DNA of 64,000 nucleotides, from contig CM068540.1 of NCBI GenBank assembly GCA_035048495.1, positions 14,802,829 to 14,866,828 on the forward strand. The letters are read 5' to 3'. The position numbers and the translations under genes are program-made. This stretch comes from Euptelea pleiosperma (Eukaryota > Streptophyta > Magnoliopsida > Ranunculales > Eupteleaceae). Numbering within the stretch: position 1 is the stretch's first letter; each line of letters opens with the position of its first letter. Below the pieces are notes generated by a model. It saw only the letters and a program-made list of their open reading frames with translations. It searched no databases and was not told where the DNA came from. Of this stretch, positions 45,876 through 59,137 are shown piece after piece.

Positions 45876-46340
45876 CCCTTGGACAAAAGTTTAGGGTATT
45901 ACAAGAGTGGTTTAGGATACAATAAATCAATGAGCTCCTCATCTCCATTTAGGATTACATTTGTTAAAGCACAATGTCCACCCAAAAATCTTGTTGATCC
46001 TTCTAGACCTCATCTTCATGTTCCCACTTTCCATCAGTGTGGGGTTAAGGGTCACATTGCTACTAGATGCCATTAGAAGAAAAGATCTACAAGGCTCTTC
46101 TCCTATATAAACCTTCTGGGAACCAAGAAAATATATCCTATCAAAATCGGGCCCTAAGTTAGAAGTTTGATGCCTTGAGTCATGAGATTGACAGTTTGAC
46201 CAAGCTCAAGGACACGGAGGCTACAACTTATGCCTAAACTTCAAAGAGTAGTTCAGGACAAGGAATAAGAGGTAGACACAAATTTGTCCTAATTACAAAA
46301 CCCAAAAATTGTTAGAAATCAACTTGTATGACCTAAAGTT
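45876..46340 (+). pseudogene. SIRE-like gag remnant with a damaged zinc knuckle
   Basis: Reads SPFRITFVKAQCPPKN and then FHQCGVKGHIATRCH, which is the gag CCHC knuckle with the first Cys changed to Phe, followed by a stop. In another frame the coiled part goes on (KFDALSHEIDSLTKLKDT). This is the gag piece that the elements at 27-38 kb lack. No pol follows: the relic jumps to the 3' non-coding region. Confidence 0.75.
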
Positions 46341-48142
46341 AGTTCTATCTCAGTAAAAAAGAAGATTTGGAGAATCTAGATTCTGTTAGGACTGGATTCC
46401 TTAGGAAGTCTAATGACACCTATCACATTGATTGAGTATGTTTTGTTCAAAGCCTAGGTTTGTGCTTTACTTATTTACCTTGGTGTTTCCTACTATTATG
46501 ATGTGTGTGTGTGTATCTGTGAGAATGTCCATTCATTTAGGATATCATTCATGCATGCTTAAACATATCATAATGCATGCCTCACTATTAGATTTTTGTT
46601 GTTTTTCTATTTATTTTAACATAGTTATTTTTTTAATTATTTTTGTTTTCATATATTCAAAAACCAAAAATTAAAAAATTGAAAAACCAAAAATATTTTA
46701 TCTTGTTAGGATTTATTCATTGATGAGACTTTTGTTGATTAGCACGGACTCTAGAAAACTCTTGAACCAGGACTTGACACATGGTAAATTGAGACTAGAT
46801 CATTGTAGATGACTCTAGAATATTTTGTAGATTAATTTGCTTTACTACGTCTTAGTTTTTTGACTTGTATTACAGTACACTGACTAACACTGGTTAGGAC
46901 TAGCCTTGATTGATGGAAGAAACCTAGTACCATCTCGGGGATGATGAATAAACTTATATATGATATAACTTCAAATTAGTTGCATCCCTACCATAATTGA
47001 CTTTTTAACATATATCATAAATTCCAGCAACTGTTGGCCACCTTTTAGTAATAGTTATCCATGGAAAGAGCTACCTCCAAAAGAAAGAGTGGAAGCCATC
47101 TGTATGGTCCCATTACATTATGCCGTTTGATTATCTTTTGCTATAAAAAATGGCTACTTATCCTATATGAGTGAAAGGTACCGTTTAACACAAGTGAAAA
47201 ATAGAACTACTTGTTAAAAGATGAGAACTGAAAAATTTAATGATGAAAAACAAGGGAAGAAAAACAACCTTATTTGCTAAAAGAGAATTTCACCATAGCG
47301 GCAATACACTTTTATAAGATAGAAAAATGAGAAGCACAAAGACACAAATTAGGACTTCATAGCTTGATATAGGATACCCTCAAAATTCCAAAATGTTTAT
47401 ATGGTGTTGACCAGATGTCCCATATTGTACATCATTAAGTGACATGCCAAATAATCTCACATTAAGTGACATTAAATAATTTTTCAAGATTGAACTGTGT
47501 AAATAGTCTAACATTATATGATCGATAGTTGTCAGTACCTATCAATTGGAGACTTTACATGCATTGCATTTAACTCATGTTTTTATTCAATTGGCTTTGC
47601 ATCTTCGCTTGAGTCTTCTTGATAGGAGGAGTATTTTTTCTATTATATAATGTCATTTTTAGATGTATTTTATATATTTTAGGATTGAGTATGCATTTCA
47701 ATATGATTCTTAATTTAGAGATACTTTTGTTGATTCATAATCATATCTATTTATTTGAATATTACTTTGTGCCTTTATTGATTATCTTAAGGGTATGTTC
47801 CCTTTGTCAATTTATAACAAAAGGGGGAGAGATTAGTGATGACATTTAGGGGAGATATGTCATTAAAAGGGAGAGAAAGTGTTCTCTTATAAAATTACAT
47901 ATTATATACTCACCAATAAACATATATTTAATTTATTATATTTTATCATGATGATACTGCTTTGGTATGTATTATTTTTGGTTGTGCAGGTGATAGATTG
48001 ACAGAGACATCAATGTTATGGGAGAAATTAATCTTGTCTTGTTAAGTAAGTATGTGTGATTACATATAAAGAGGACCTTGTAATGTTTATTTATTTTATA
48101 TAATGTTGTGGCTTTTATCACGGAATTGCCAAAAAGGGAGAT
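46341..48142 (+). mobile_element. 3' internal region of the same SIRE-like relic
   Basis: Non-coding AT-rich sequence with 'aaaagggggagagattag' (47818) and a final polypurine run 'aaaaagggagat' (48131-48142) directly before an LTR start. Short frames at 46432-46674 and 47619-47849 have no recognisable content. Confidence 0.6.
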
Positions 48143-49285
48143 TATAAGGTTTAGACTTTTTGTGTTAGTTAATTTTCTATGACAAAATATGTGTATGTAA
48201 CCTTCGTAGTGTGTGGTAGTTAGAAGTCGATTGGTTGAGTATGGTTTCATCATTGAAGACTACTTGAAAGAAGATTAGAAGAGTAAAGCATCAGAAAATT
48301 CAAAGCTTCAATTGATCAACACACCATTAGGTTGGTAAGTGACTTAGACTATAGAATATAGGTGGTAGAACCTTTAAACTCTTAAAACTAAGTCTTTATG
48401 TTTAATGGAGAGGTTTTAAGGGTTTTCAGGGGCATTTGTCCTAATTTTGGAGAGTCCAATCGATTGGGGTACCCAGTCCAATAGATTATATAAGGAATAT
48501 TTTCATATTCTAATTTGGCAAGTATTCCGTTTGACACAAAATATTCTTGTAACTATTCATACGAGTACCGATGGAGCTTTGAAGATGTTGTGGTACACAT
48601 CCTTCGCCAACTATATGAAGACTAAAAGACGAAGATCACAAGAATCAGACGGTTGATGACTTGAGTCATCTAAGTAAGTGTTATTTGTCCGTTGAAGAAC
48701 ATGTACGCTCATATAGGAAGGCAAGTGACTTAGTGACTATAGGAGTAGGATATTAACAAATGTTAATATAATGGTTGAACCAAGTCAAATGATAGACTCA
48801 AGTCAAGTTAGTGCAAATAAAATAAATAAAAAATGACTAAGGGGAAGTCCAATCGATAGGAGGTTACTCTACAATCGATTGGACCAGTCTAATCGATTGC
48901 ACCATACGAGATAGAATAATCCCTAAGTACAATCGATTGGAGTTTACTCTACAATTGATTGGACCATCTGGGATAGAACTTCCAAAGTGAATCGATTGGA
49001 CCTAATGCACAATCGATTGGACTTTGTATAAATAGTCTAGTTTTATATCCAATTTTCATGCTCCCACTCTCCCATTACTTGCACGACCTTGGGCTTCTAA
49101 TCTCTTATAAATAGAACCTATTTGTGACTTCGAATTTTACACATTGACAGACAACAAAAGAGAGAGTTTCTAAAGAAGAGTTGTCCATTACAAAGAGCAA
49201 AAGCCTTATCTTCAATTATCATACTTGTGAACTTTTCTCTGCTCTTTCGATCAAAGCTTAAAGCTTGATCTTCCCCTTGCCTAGG
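48143..49285 (+). repeat. SIRE-like LTR sequence, left part of a nest
   Basis: Begins tataagg after the polypurine tract. A second LTR start 'tataaggaatattttcatattc' occurs at 48489 (same as the 5' LTR starts of the full copia element), so one LTR is probably inserted in another. It holds many 'caatcgattgga' blocks (48460-49020). Broken at 49285 by the next element. Confidence 0.6.
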
Positions 49286-52171
49286 TGATATTCGCTCAAA
49301 AGTGCTTATTTTAAGCCATTATCCTTTTAGCTTTGTCACATTCTCCTACGTAAAATATCTTTTTTCGTCAACTTTTCTATGTAAGAGTTTCTTTTGTTGC
49401 GTAAAACACACTTTTCTGGACAAAATTATATATTTGTATGCATTAAACACACTTTCGAAAGTCTAGATATAAAGATATTCTAATTAAGTCTCATTGCGCA
49501 TTTTTCATTATTGTAGAAAATCCGATCGGACTATTCTTGAGATCTAAGACCCTATGATCAACCACACAAGCTTCTATCAAGTCTACAATCAATCTAGAAG
49601 AGATCAACTGGACCAGTGAGCCGAGTCAGTAAGCCAAGGAACCCTATCAAAACAATTTTGGGGCCCAAGATGTGTCGATAATCCCCAGATCAATCACGAA
49701 AGCCAAGAGCGAACTTGTTAACAAAGTGCATGTGGGCCACGAAAATGGAACCACTAAGGGTTGACTCAAGAATGAATGGCCCGTGTGCCAGTGTGCGGGA
49801 CAAGTAGCAAGTTGAAGATTTGACAAAATGCTAAACCGTTTGGAAGCATGAAGAAGTTGGATGGGTGATGGGCCAACATGTGAACCAAGTTTTGTGGGCC
49901 AAGGTTGGGCCATGGTTGTGAACTTCAAGACACAAGTTGCTGGACCATGTAAGCAATGTAATGGTATTTGAATGGCAAGACATATTGGCGAACACAGCCT
50001 AGACATGTGGACCAAGGTTAAACCACCAAACAAGTTGATGGGCCGATGTTGGACCAATGAGTTGTTTGGGTACCAAATAAAGCAAATGACATTTAAGGAC
50101 AGAAAAAGATGTTATACGGTGTATCAAAGTAAATTGTGAAGGTGGTTGACCATGATTGACCCCACATGGGATGTTGAATGGTTTGATTAAAAGGAAAGCC
50201 TTTGCATCAATTCTTGAGAGAAGTGGGAATTCAAAAGAGGAATATTTTTTCAAAAGAAAATAATTTTCTATAAAAAGCAAAGTGGTTTTGGGTCCTTTGT
50301 GTGAGATGGTGGTAGCCTTTTCTACAAATTAGAGATTATTGGTAAGGATAGGTTAGCTTTTGAAAAAAAAAGGAAAACTTTCTAAAATAATATATGGGCT
50401 GGGGTTGACTTTTAAAAGGTGGTTTTGGAATTTCTCAAAGGTAAGTTTTGGTTTGAAGTGATTGGACGACTTTTGCATTCAAGGGAAGAATCTTTGACAA
50501 GAACACAAAAGATGAAAGTATTGTGTATTTCCAAAAGCTACTGGATGTTTATAGAATCCACACATGGGATGATTCCATGGTCCAGATTTCATGACAAGGA
50601 TAGATGGTTGGATATTGCTAGATCTAAGAAGTCAAGAAAACATTTTAAAAAGATCAGCAAGGTAAGGGCTGATGTGGCAGAAGGACTATAGAAAGTTGTT
50701 GAAACCCATAAGGACGGTCACTTGATCAAAGACGTTGTCAAGGCATGGACGTTGGAGATCGTTTCATCAAGGCTGCATTTTGATTAACGAAGGAAAGGAT
50801 CAATTAAGGAAACAAACGATGTGGTTGGTTGAAAAATTCAAAAGACATGAGACCATAAAAGGATGAGGAAAGCTCAACACGCCTCTCTTCTTTTTCTCAC
50901 TCAATCTATCCCTCTTTAACTTTCTAACACACAATCTCACAGCCGTCCATCTTCTAAACCCTAGCCTCCATCACACTCTCACAGCCGTTAACATTACCAA
51001 CTCACGTCCCTCTCTCATCAACCAAGCCGTCCCAACCCTTCCTAGTTTGGCTAGGACATCTCCTCCATAGCTCAAAAGATGTTGCTACAATTTGCTCCAC
51101 CATTGTTCTCTCTACAAGTATGTTCTCTCACCTGCTAGTGTGCATCTCCACGGCTGCAACCCAACTATTGCTGTCCTCTCCAAAGCTTTTCCCTCGTTGC
51201 AACCTGCTGCTGTACCTTGCTACCAACACAACTGACTGCTCTTCACGAGCAGGTCTCAAAGACTCCGCTTCATCCACATAGTTGCTGCCCCCTCTTCGGC
51301 GTTATCCCTTGCTCCGGTTAGCCTGCAACACACATCTCTAGTCGGCATCAACTTCTTCCCCACCTTCCTCAATCATGTCCAGCAACTTTCCTTGTTGTCT
51401 TTGACATCGTAAGCCATCATTCCTCTCCTTTATCATCACCAACACCGTTCCCCACTTCCTCCATTTCCTCACGGCCACGTACTTGGCATGACCTCCAGAA
51501 AGCTTGATCTTCTCACATTGGGCAGATCCTATCGACCCGTTCACCATGCACAACAGCCACCATGCATCGGATCTCATCTTTTCATGTTCTCTTGGCCGAT
51601 CTAACCATTGGCTAAATCTGGGTAAATTCAAGGTATAGTTTTTCTCTCTCTAACCCTCAATCTTTTTCTTTCTATCTAGGTTTCTCCTTCTCTCTATCTA
51701 AAACTCCTTTCTTTATGTTCTCTCTCTAGCTATTCCCCTCTTCTATCTCTACTTTCTCTCTCTAGGTTAGTTATCTCTTTTTTCTTTCTATCACTTTCTT
51801 TTATGAGCTTTCTAGTTTAGTTTCCTTTATTGCTTATTTTTTATTCAAATATTGTTTATAATAACTTTCGGATTAATGGATTAATGGAACTTGTCTTTAT
51901 TTTCATGTTCTTATTATTAGTATAAAATTCTCTCTCCAAAAATTACTGAAGATGTTTTAAATCAATCCACCATTCTCACCTCTCCACCAATTTTTAACTA
52001 GAATCCATCATTTTATATTCTTTAGTTGCACTAACTAACCTCGAGTGCGGACGATATCCGACATTCTTCCACTGTGCGAGAATTGCTATTTTTGTAGGAT
52101 AAAAATTCGAATCTAATAAATTTTGTTGAAACGTGGGTTTCCATCCAACGACCGAAAAAATCCTAGTTTCA
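49286..52171 (+). mobile_element. Solo LTR of the long-LTR family (2886 bp), nested in a SIRE-like LTR
   Basis: TGATATTCGC...CTAGTTTCA with an exact CTAGG duplication (49281-49285 and 52172-52176). The host LTR is continuous if it is removed: 'ttgcctagg' joins to the 'ttttcc...agtatcttaacctagtaag' seen uninterrupted at 53880-53915. TATA-like cataaaagg is at 50854. It has the same block order as the copy at 42480. Small frames inside are not conserved. Confidence 0.88.
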
Positions 52172-53170
52172 CTAGGTTTTCCATCTAGTATCTTAACCTA
52201 GTAAGTTAGGGAGTACCAGTGCATCTCAACACTACTTGAGCAACTTCGGGGTTCAAGGTGTACTGAATCCTTCATCTTCGGTAGAGGCCATTAAGTGAGA
52301 ATTAATATCGGGGTATACTGATTGACGGTAGGTTTGGGGTGTACCAAACTGATTAAGCGGCAAAGGCTGCATGATTGGGAGGGCACGTTGTGACTCATAG
52401 CGTGGAGCCAGAGGATGTGGATGCACCGGCAGTAGACCTTGGCTAAGGTTATACATTTTATGAAAATGGTACTACGTAGGTAATTTCTGTAACTAATAAC
52501 TTTTCAATTAGCGATAGTTTTCGTCTGGACGTAGTCCTGTGGTTTTTTCTTGGCTAAGGTTTCCACATAAAAACTACTTGTGTTATGTGATTGAATTAAA
52601 TTCTGCATTATGTTTAGATTAGACTAAGCGACATTGAAACAATATATCATTGTGATATATTCGATCTAGTCGATTGTGACAATCCTTCATTGTTAATCAA
52701 TCTCTAAATACATGCAAATCCAGTCTGTTGAATTAGGTTGCTATATTAAAGCATTAAATTTTTAAATACCTATTCACCCCCCCCCTAGGTTTTGTGGATA
52801 CATAGATCAGGTTATTTTAGATTGGACTAGTTCTTATAAAAATAAAAATTCTTATGGGTTCTACCCAATTGATTGGACTTAGATGGAATTTTTAAAACTT
52901 CAAAAGTGGCCTAATTATTTTTTAACTCTTGCTATTTTCATAAGGTCTTTGCTTTGTTATAAATATAACCTTTTAGATTGAAAACCTAAGCCCTCTAAGC
53001 CAATTTAAAGCATAGAAAAGTCCTAAGAGATCCAAGAGCTTCTATTGTTGATTGAAGCTTAAGTTTTCTCATGGATGCTGAAGATCTGATGATTCATAAT
53101 TCTATCATTTGATTTTGAGTGAAGAAGAGTGTTGATCTCTTCATGGTTGAATCCCTTTCTTCCATGAAGC
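52172..53170 (+). repeat. SIRE-like LTR sequence, right part of the nest
   Basis: 52172-52800 continues the interrupted LTR and ends near a C run (52780-52789), which corresponds to the G run near the end of the full copia LTR. 52830-53165 matches 36180-36480, so it belongs to another, older LTR of the same group. The 67-codon minus-strand frame at 52253-52456 is the same conserved LTR stretch as 27730-27945. Confidence 0.6.
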
Positions 53171-54420
53171 TATAAGTAATATATTCATATTCTATTTGAC
53201 ATAATTTTGTGTGACATAAAACACTGTGTAATCGTTCTTACGTGTGTAAGTTAATCCTTAAATATGTCATGGTACACATGACTCATTAACTACCTGAAGA
53301 CTAAAAGATGAAGACCAAAGACTCTGAAAATTGAATAATGATTCATCTAAAGACTCGTCGTTTGTTCGCTTATGAACTTGCTCAGATGATTAGGAAGTTA
53401 AGTGACTTAGTGGTCTTAGTTATAGGTGGTTTAATCGTAAAATCTACATAAACCGAAGTCACGTAGCAAGATTTCAATTCAGAGGCATAGCAGTCATTAA
53501 AAATTGAATATGGAGAAGTGCAATCGATTGGACTACGTAGTACAATTGATTGAACATCGATTAGACCTCAATCTAATCGATTAGACTGACGAAGGAAAGA
53601 GACTAAATCAGATTTGGAATTTTAGTTTCCACTCTCCCACTTCTTGCAAACCCTATGCTCTTAGTTCTTTCTATATAAAACCATCCCCTGGCTATTAGAA
53701 CTTACACATTAACACATTTGCAAAGAGGAAAACCTTTTTAAGCTATTAAAGTATTATTCCATCATTTAGGGTTGAGCCTCTAGAGAGAAAACCCAAGTCA
53801 TTCCTTTCCATTTAAGGTTTTTCTTCTCTCATGATCATAGCTTAAGTGTTTACTTCATTGATAAGCTTGATCAAAATATTTGCCTAGGTTATCCTTAGTA
53901 TCCAACCTAGTAAGCCGGAGAGTACCACGTGTGACTCAATCGCTATTGAGCAACGTTGAGGAGTTAGGGTATACTGAATCCTTCGCTTCTCGGGCTAAAC
54001 TGACAAGTGAGAATAAGATTGGGGTGTACCAGTTGAAGGGTAGGTTTGGGGTGTACCAAACTGAACAATGACAAATAGATCTTAATCGGAAGGGCGCTCG
54101 TGGATTCGACGCGTGGAGCTAGAGCACATGAATGCACTGACAGTTGGCTGAGGGTTGTATGTTGCATGTAAACAGTGCTACATAGGTAATTTTTGTAACT
54201 TAGAACTTTTCAATTAGTGATACTTTACAATCTGGATGTGGTCTCGTGGTTTTTCCTTGGCTAAGATTTCCACAATAAAATTGCATGTGTAGATGTTTGT
54301 TTAATATTCCGCACTAACGATGACCATTGCTTATCCAGCATCGGTTATAGATTTTATAACACTCCTAGAGGCTAAATATGTATACAATCTAATCAATGAG
54401 AATAGTAGTGAATTCTAACA
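53171..54420 (+). repeat. Another SIRE-like LTR (solo or truncated)
   Basis: Starts tataagtaatatattcatattc like the other LTR starts and carries 'caatcgattgga' blocks (53520-53590), the 'ttgcctaggttatcc' stretch and the conserved 'tttggggtgtacca' stretch (54045). The right end is not sharply defined, and no internal region follows. Confidence 0.6.
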
Positions 54421-56890
54421 CATTATCAGCACGAATAACTCATTAATGTAACAATATGCCAAGGTCAATGCTCGTTTTAGACCTCCTCTCTAGGAGGAAG
54501 AAAACATAAAAGTTAAAGAACAAGAGGAAAGAAGGAAAGATCCTCCGTGGTGGAGGAAACCACATCTTCTCCATGAGCACCACCAAGGTTACAGCTGCAT
54601 GCCTTCCCAGCATGAGAAACGACTGCCCGATATTGTAGCCAACCTCCTAGTGCCCTGGCCAGATTCATCTCAGCTCGATCAGATCGGCTTGCACTACCTC
54701 AACTATGCCACATCCACCACCTTCAGCTACTCCACAGATCAGAAACAGACAAGAGAAGAAGAGGAGACGAAGGAAACAACAAACCCCAAATAGATTTTGG
54801 GAAGAAAATAAAGATGCAGAAAAGGGAACAAAACAAAAACTTTATCGTAAAAAGCTCCATAGTCGTATCCACCAGATTCGAGAAAAGTTGAAGGGGACGA
54901 AGAAAGCTCTGTCATCTCACCTCCCAATACCTCCTTATCAATCCCAAAGTGGAAAGAAGGAAAAGCAAAAATAAAAGACAAAACTAAAGTAGAAAATGCA
55001 AAGAAAAAATGAAGAAAAGAAATAAAAAGAAAAATTAAAAGAGGCATGGAGATAAGAAAGACTTGGGGTATTAAAGTGTGTGGCATGTACACCAGTTTGG
55101 TTGTACACAATTAGTTTTGTCTTCTTTGGTTTTCATTTTGTCTTTTGTTTTTGCAGGGTTTGTGCTTGTTTACAATACGAATGTCATCAAAGCGATTACT
55201 AAATGGAGGAGGAAGTTGCTTGGATGCAGATCCATGTGTTGCAGCCACAAATCACTGGATGAGATCGTCGCTCTCTGCTGATGGTTCTATGTTGACAAAC
55301 TACCTGTTGGATCTATCTCGTGTGGTTGTAAATAGAGGTAGTGTGATGTGATCAGATGCTGCGAAGTTGATACTGTTGAGAGCTATGTAGAGATGTAAAA
55401 GTAATTGGGACTAAGCCTTGAAAGAAGAAAGGGCCTATGTCAAAAACCTTTTGTCATCAGATCTTTGCCATGATAAGTCCGCTTGCATGGCAGGTCAAAA
55501 ACTACACTAATAAAATTCCATTTTTTTGGTTTTGTGGAGAGATTGCATTGGTTTTGCCCGGGCTCTCTCTGATGTGTCGTCTCCTACTATTGTCACATTG
55601 CCCCTCTAATCGACAATTCAAACGCTGGGTACCAAGCATCACACCGTAAACCTTGCATAAATGTGGCAACACTTACATTGCCATGTGTTATTAATTCAGC
55701 ACCCAAACATGTGATGACACTTACATACCTGCCAATGGCACAAAAATTCATGGAAGTTGCACATTGTCATAGATTTGGACCCTCCAGTTGATTATATCCC
55801 TATCATTTGATCGATACTTACGAGTGAACCACAATAGATCTCTTCGATTTTTGTTCTTTCTTGGCTTATGATGATAGGATGACATCAGTTGACGGAGATG
55901 TACAGTAGAGATGGTTTATACATTGAGTTTTGGTGTGTTTTTAGCAGAAGGTCATTCATCATTAGGGGAGACGATCAAGATGAAATCCATTAAGAAATTT
56001 AAAAGGTTTCATAGTTTGGTTCGATCAATGTGATTCAACATTCCCCATACTTTCTTATGAAACTAAACCTAATTTGGCCATGTCGTGGGGATTGTAGGGG
56101 AAAATAACTTCACATACCCACATCTGCATGTGCCTCATATGTGTGAGAGTGAAACCTATAAATAAAATACCCATAGGTGTCAATTCCCTTTAAAGCAAGG
56201 CTATATTATATGTCATAAATGTTATTACATATAATTTTGATGCACCAATGAGTTTATCTAGAAAAGGTGTGGTCATGACCTCCGAATGTTGTTTCAAAAC
56301 AATAGGCTTTCAAATTTATGACAAAGAACACGGTCCATACAAAGATAGTTTTCTCTGTGTTAATATTAATTGTGTGTGTGTACACTACATTTTAGTGCTC
56401 ATGAGCACCAAACTTAACATGGCCCCCAATTGGTCCAATTAATATTAAGGGCCCATATGAGAAATAAATATTGTAGGCTATGTAACTTGTCCACCCGAAC
56501 ATAATTAACATGAACATTGGCATTGACCTCAAACCCAACTTATGTGTCCAACTATTGTTCTTTGGACCCGATCGGTCCATCCAAGACTGTGGCGACCTCT
56601 GGTCCAACTTCTTTAGCATTCATGGGTTCACTGTCAAATTTGGGGGGGCTTGTCAAATCAGATGCATGCCCGATCATCCAACTTGGGAGGCTTCTTTAGA
56701 TAGATATCATTACACACTGTACGCTCTGATCAAAGTGACAATGACTTGACAAAAACCATACGTTCAAAATCCTGCATGATTTGATCATGTGATTTTATGT
56801 CTTATCTCCGAAGGCATATAAAACTCACATGAATCTTGAACTAGCTAGTTATTTTAGCTATCTTTTATTTCTTGTCTTAGTTGTTGTTGG
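54421..56890. other. Repeat-derived DNA without recognised genes
   Basis: Purine-rich low-complexity sequence at 54750-55060 gives spurious lysine-rich frames. A TATA-like 'cctataaataaaata' near 56156 may be an LTR promoter of the copia relic that follows. I recognise no protein domain. Confidence 0.35.
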
Positions 56891-58948
56891 CACTTTATTT
56901 TGTTAGCATTTTTTTAGCCGATCTTCTTGTCGTTAAGGGGAGGAAAGTCCTGGGTAGTACGGCGTGAACTTACTTGGAATGCTCCAGTAAGGATTGATGT
57001 CTCTATAGGACAATCTACAAGGATTGATGTCCCTATAGGACAATCCGTTAACATAGTACCGAATGAATCATCAATGGTACGCTTGAAGCGTGGTCGACCC
57101 GTTAGTGCAAAAGATAAACACCCAAGAAGCAGAGAAGTGAAAAGATGTAACTGCTAAAGGCGGAGAGTGCGAAAGATGTAATTTTCAAGATGCTAAGAAC
57201 ACATGAAAAATTCATGACTCAAGTAGAAGTCGGTGCTCTTGAAGAGGCCGCACCTATAAAATAAGAAGAAAAAAAGACTTTGATCCACCATCACGAATCG
57301 ATACCCCTGAAGAGGCACATGTACCTGTAAATAAAGAGATCTCAATGAATTATGATAAAAGTTATCAATAATTTATTTGCCAGTAGTTTTTAACATCATA
57401 AAGAATGATGAGGATCTAAAACCACACACTATCGAAGAATATCGACGTAAAAGTGATTGGTCAGAGTGAAAAAAAAAAGCAATCTAGATAGAGCTAAATT
57501 CGATAGCAATACATGAAGTATTCGGACATATAGTCCTAAACGCCTGAAGCCATTAAGCATGTAAGCCACAAATGATCAAGGCATAACCAAAATCGCTAGC
57601 AACACGAAAAAAATTTGAACATGTAGTCTTATCACCCAAAGTTGTAAAAGGACATATGGTTCTAACACCCGAAGTTGTAAAAGGACCCCTGTAGTCCTAA
57701 CACCTGAAGCTGTAAAGGGACCTATAGTCCTAACACCCGGAATTGTAAAACTTCTAGAACATAAGTGGGATGTTCATATAAAAATGAAATGAAAAAAATG
57801 AGATCATCAGATCTAAGGCATGACTCGTAGCATAAAGTTTCTCGCATCGATTATGAAGAAATACATTCCCTTATAATAAATGAAATTATATTTCAATTTT
57901 TAATAAGTGAAGGTCTTAAAAGGACTCGACATGCGTCTTATGGACATGGTTATATATAGTATATTTGTATGGAATGTTAGACACGGATGTCGATACGAAG
58001 ATCATAAAATGACTTAAACTACTTGAAGCAAATGGCATGAAGCCACGTAGCATGCATATAAGCAAATCAAACTATGACGATCCTTGTAAGGGTTAAAATA
58101 ATTCGAATGCATGTAGTATTATCGCCTCAGCGAATACCTAATAAAAGAATGATATATTAACAAATCAAATATGCCCATGCATTTTAAGAAGGTATAAACC
58201 GAATTTGTCATTATTGTGTGTATGTAGACGATCTGAATCTTGTTGAGAGTCTGGAAGATCGAGCTCAAAGAAATCTCCGTATACCATAAATAATAATTCG
58301 AGATGAAAGATCTTAGGAAAACAAAATTTTGTCTCGGCTTGCAAATCGAACATCTCCTAAGGGAGATTATTGTCCATCAATCAACATATACTGAAAAAGT
58401 CCTAAAGTGCTTCAATATGATAAAAGCTTACCCACTGAGTTCTTCAATGGTTATCCGATCACTTGACACCAAGACAGATCCTTTTCATCATCAAGACAAT
58501 AAAGAAGCAATTCTCAGCTCCACAGTATTGACGTCTAGCATATACGATCAAATGACAATTTTGCAGATCTATTCTTCAAGGCGCTACCTACTTCAATGTT
58601 CAAGAAATTGGTATACTGCATCGGTATACATCGACTCCACTAACTTTCTTGTTGACTTGTTCGTTTGCTCATATCAGTCCACATCAAGGGGAACATTCTC
58701 ATAAGGGGAGCTATTATTATCAAGGACCTTTTGCATACTGTACTCTTTTTTTCCTTCGATCAGGTTTTATCCCACTAGGTTTTTCTAGCAAGGTTTTAAT
58801 GAGGCACTCTTAAACGCATCAATCACAATCACCATAATTTGCTAGTACATTGTACTCTTTTTCCTTCAATCAATTTTTATCCCAAAGGGTTTTCTGACAA
58901 GGTTTTAGTGAGGCAATTATCATAAAGCAGCGGACATCCAAGGGGGAA
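56891..58948 (+). pseudogene. Ty1/copia pol relic (integrase end, RT, no RNase H)
   Basis: Pieces in order: RRELTWNAPVRIDVSIGQS and RLKRGRPVSAKDKHPR (end of integrase), an RT region with RIDYEEIHS and ISEGLKR, then KTKFCLGLQIEHLL and IIVHQSTYTEKVLKCF. Stops and shifts are frequent. 58720-58948 has the copia-type 3' end with 'ccaagggggaatg' (polypurine tract) before tgttgtaatag, the start of an LTR that is cut off at 58975. This is a different copia group from the SIRE-like elements. Confidence 0.8.
57610..57770 (+). repeat. Tandem repeat born inside the copia RT
   Basis: Four copies of a ~33-base unit ('ggacctatagtcctaacacccgaagttgtaaaa') with base changes. One unit encodes the RT motif G-P-I-V-L-T-P-E-x-V-K, so a single coding motif was amplified after the element had decayed. 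Confidence 0.75.
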
Positions 58949-58975
58949 TGTTGTAATAGTAAATGCTAGGTGGGT

Positions 58976-59137
58976 TGAAACAAGGCTTTTTCCATGTCGT
59001 CGAATCAAAAACCCTAATTTCAACAATATTTTTAATAATTCGAGACTTTTTTTTTATAAGTCAAAAAATAATAATCCGAGACTTTTATCCTGCAAAAATA
59101 GCAATTCTTGCACAGTAGAAGTATGTCGGATATATGG
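58976..59137 (-). mobile_element. Inverted 3' end of a long-LTR element
   Basis: Plus-strand 'tgaaacaaggctttttcc' to 'acagtagaagtatgtcggata' is the reverse complement of the last ~160 bases of the long-LTR family. It lies in the opposite orientation to the larger fragment that follows, so the locus is rearranged. Confidence 0.75.
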
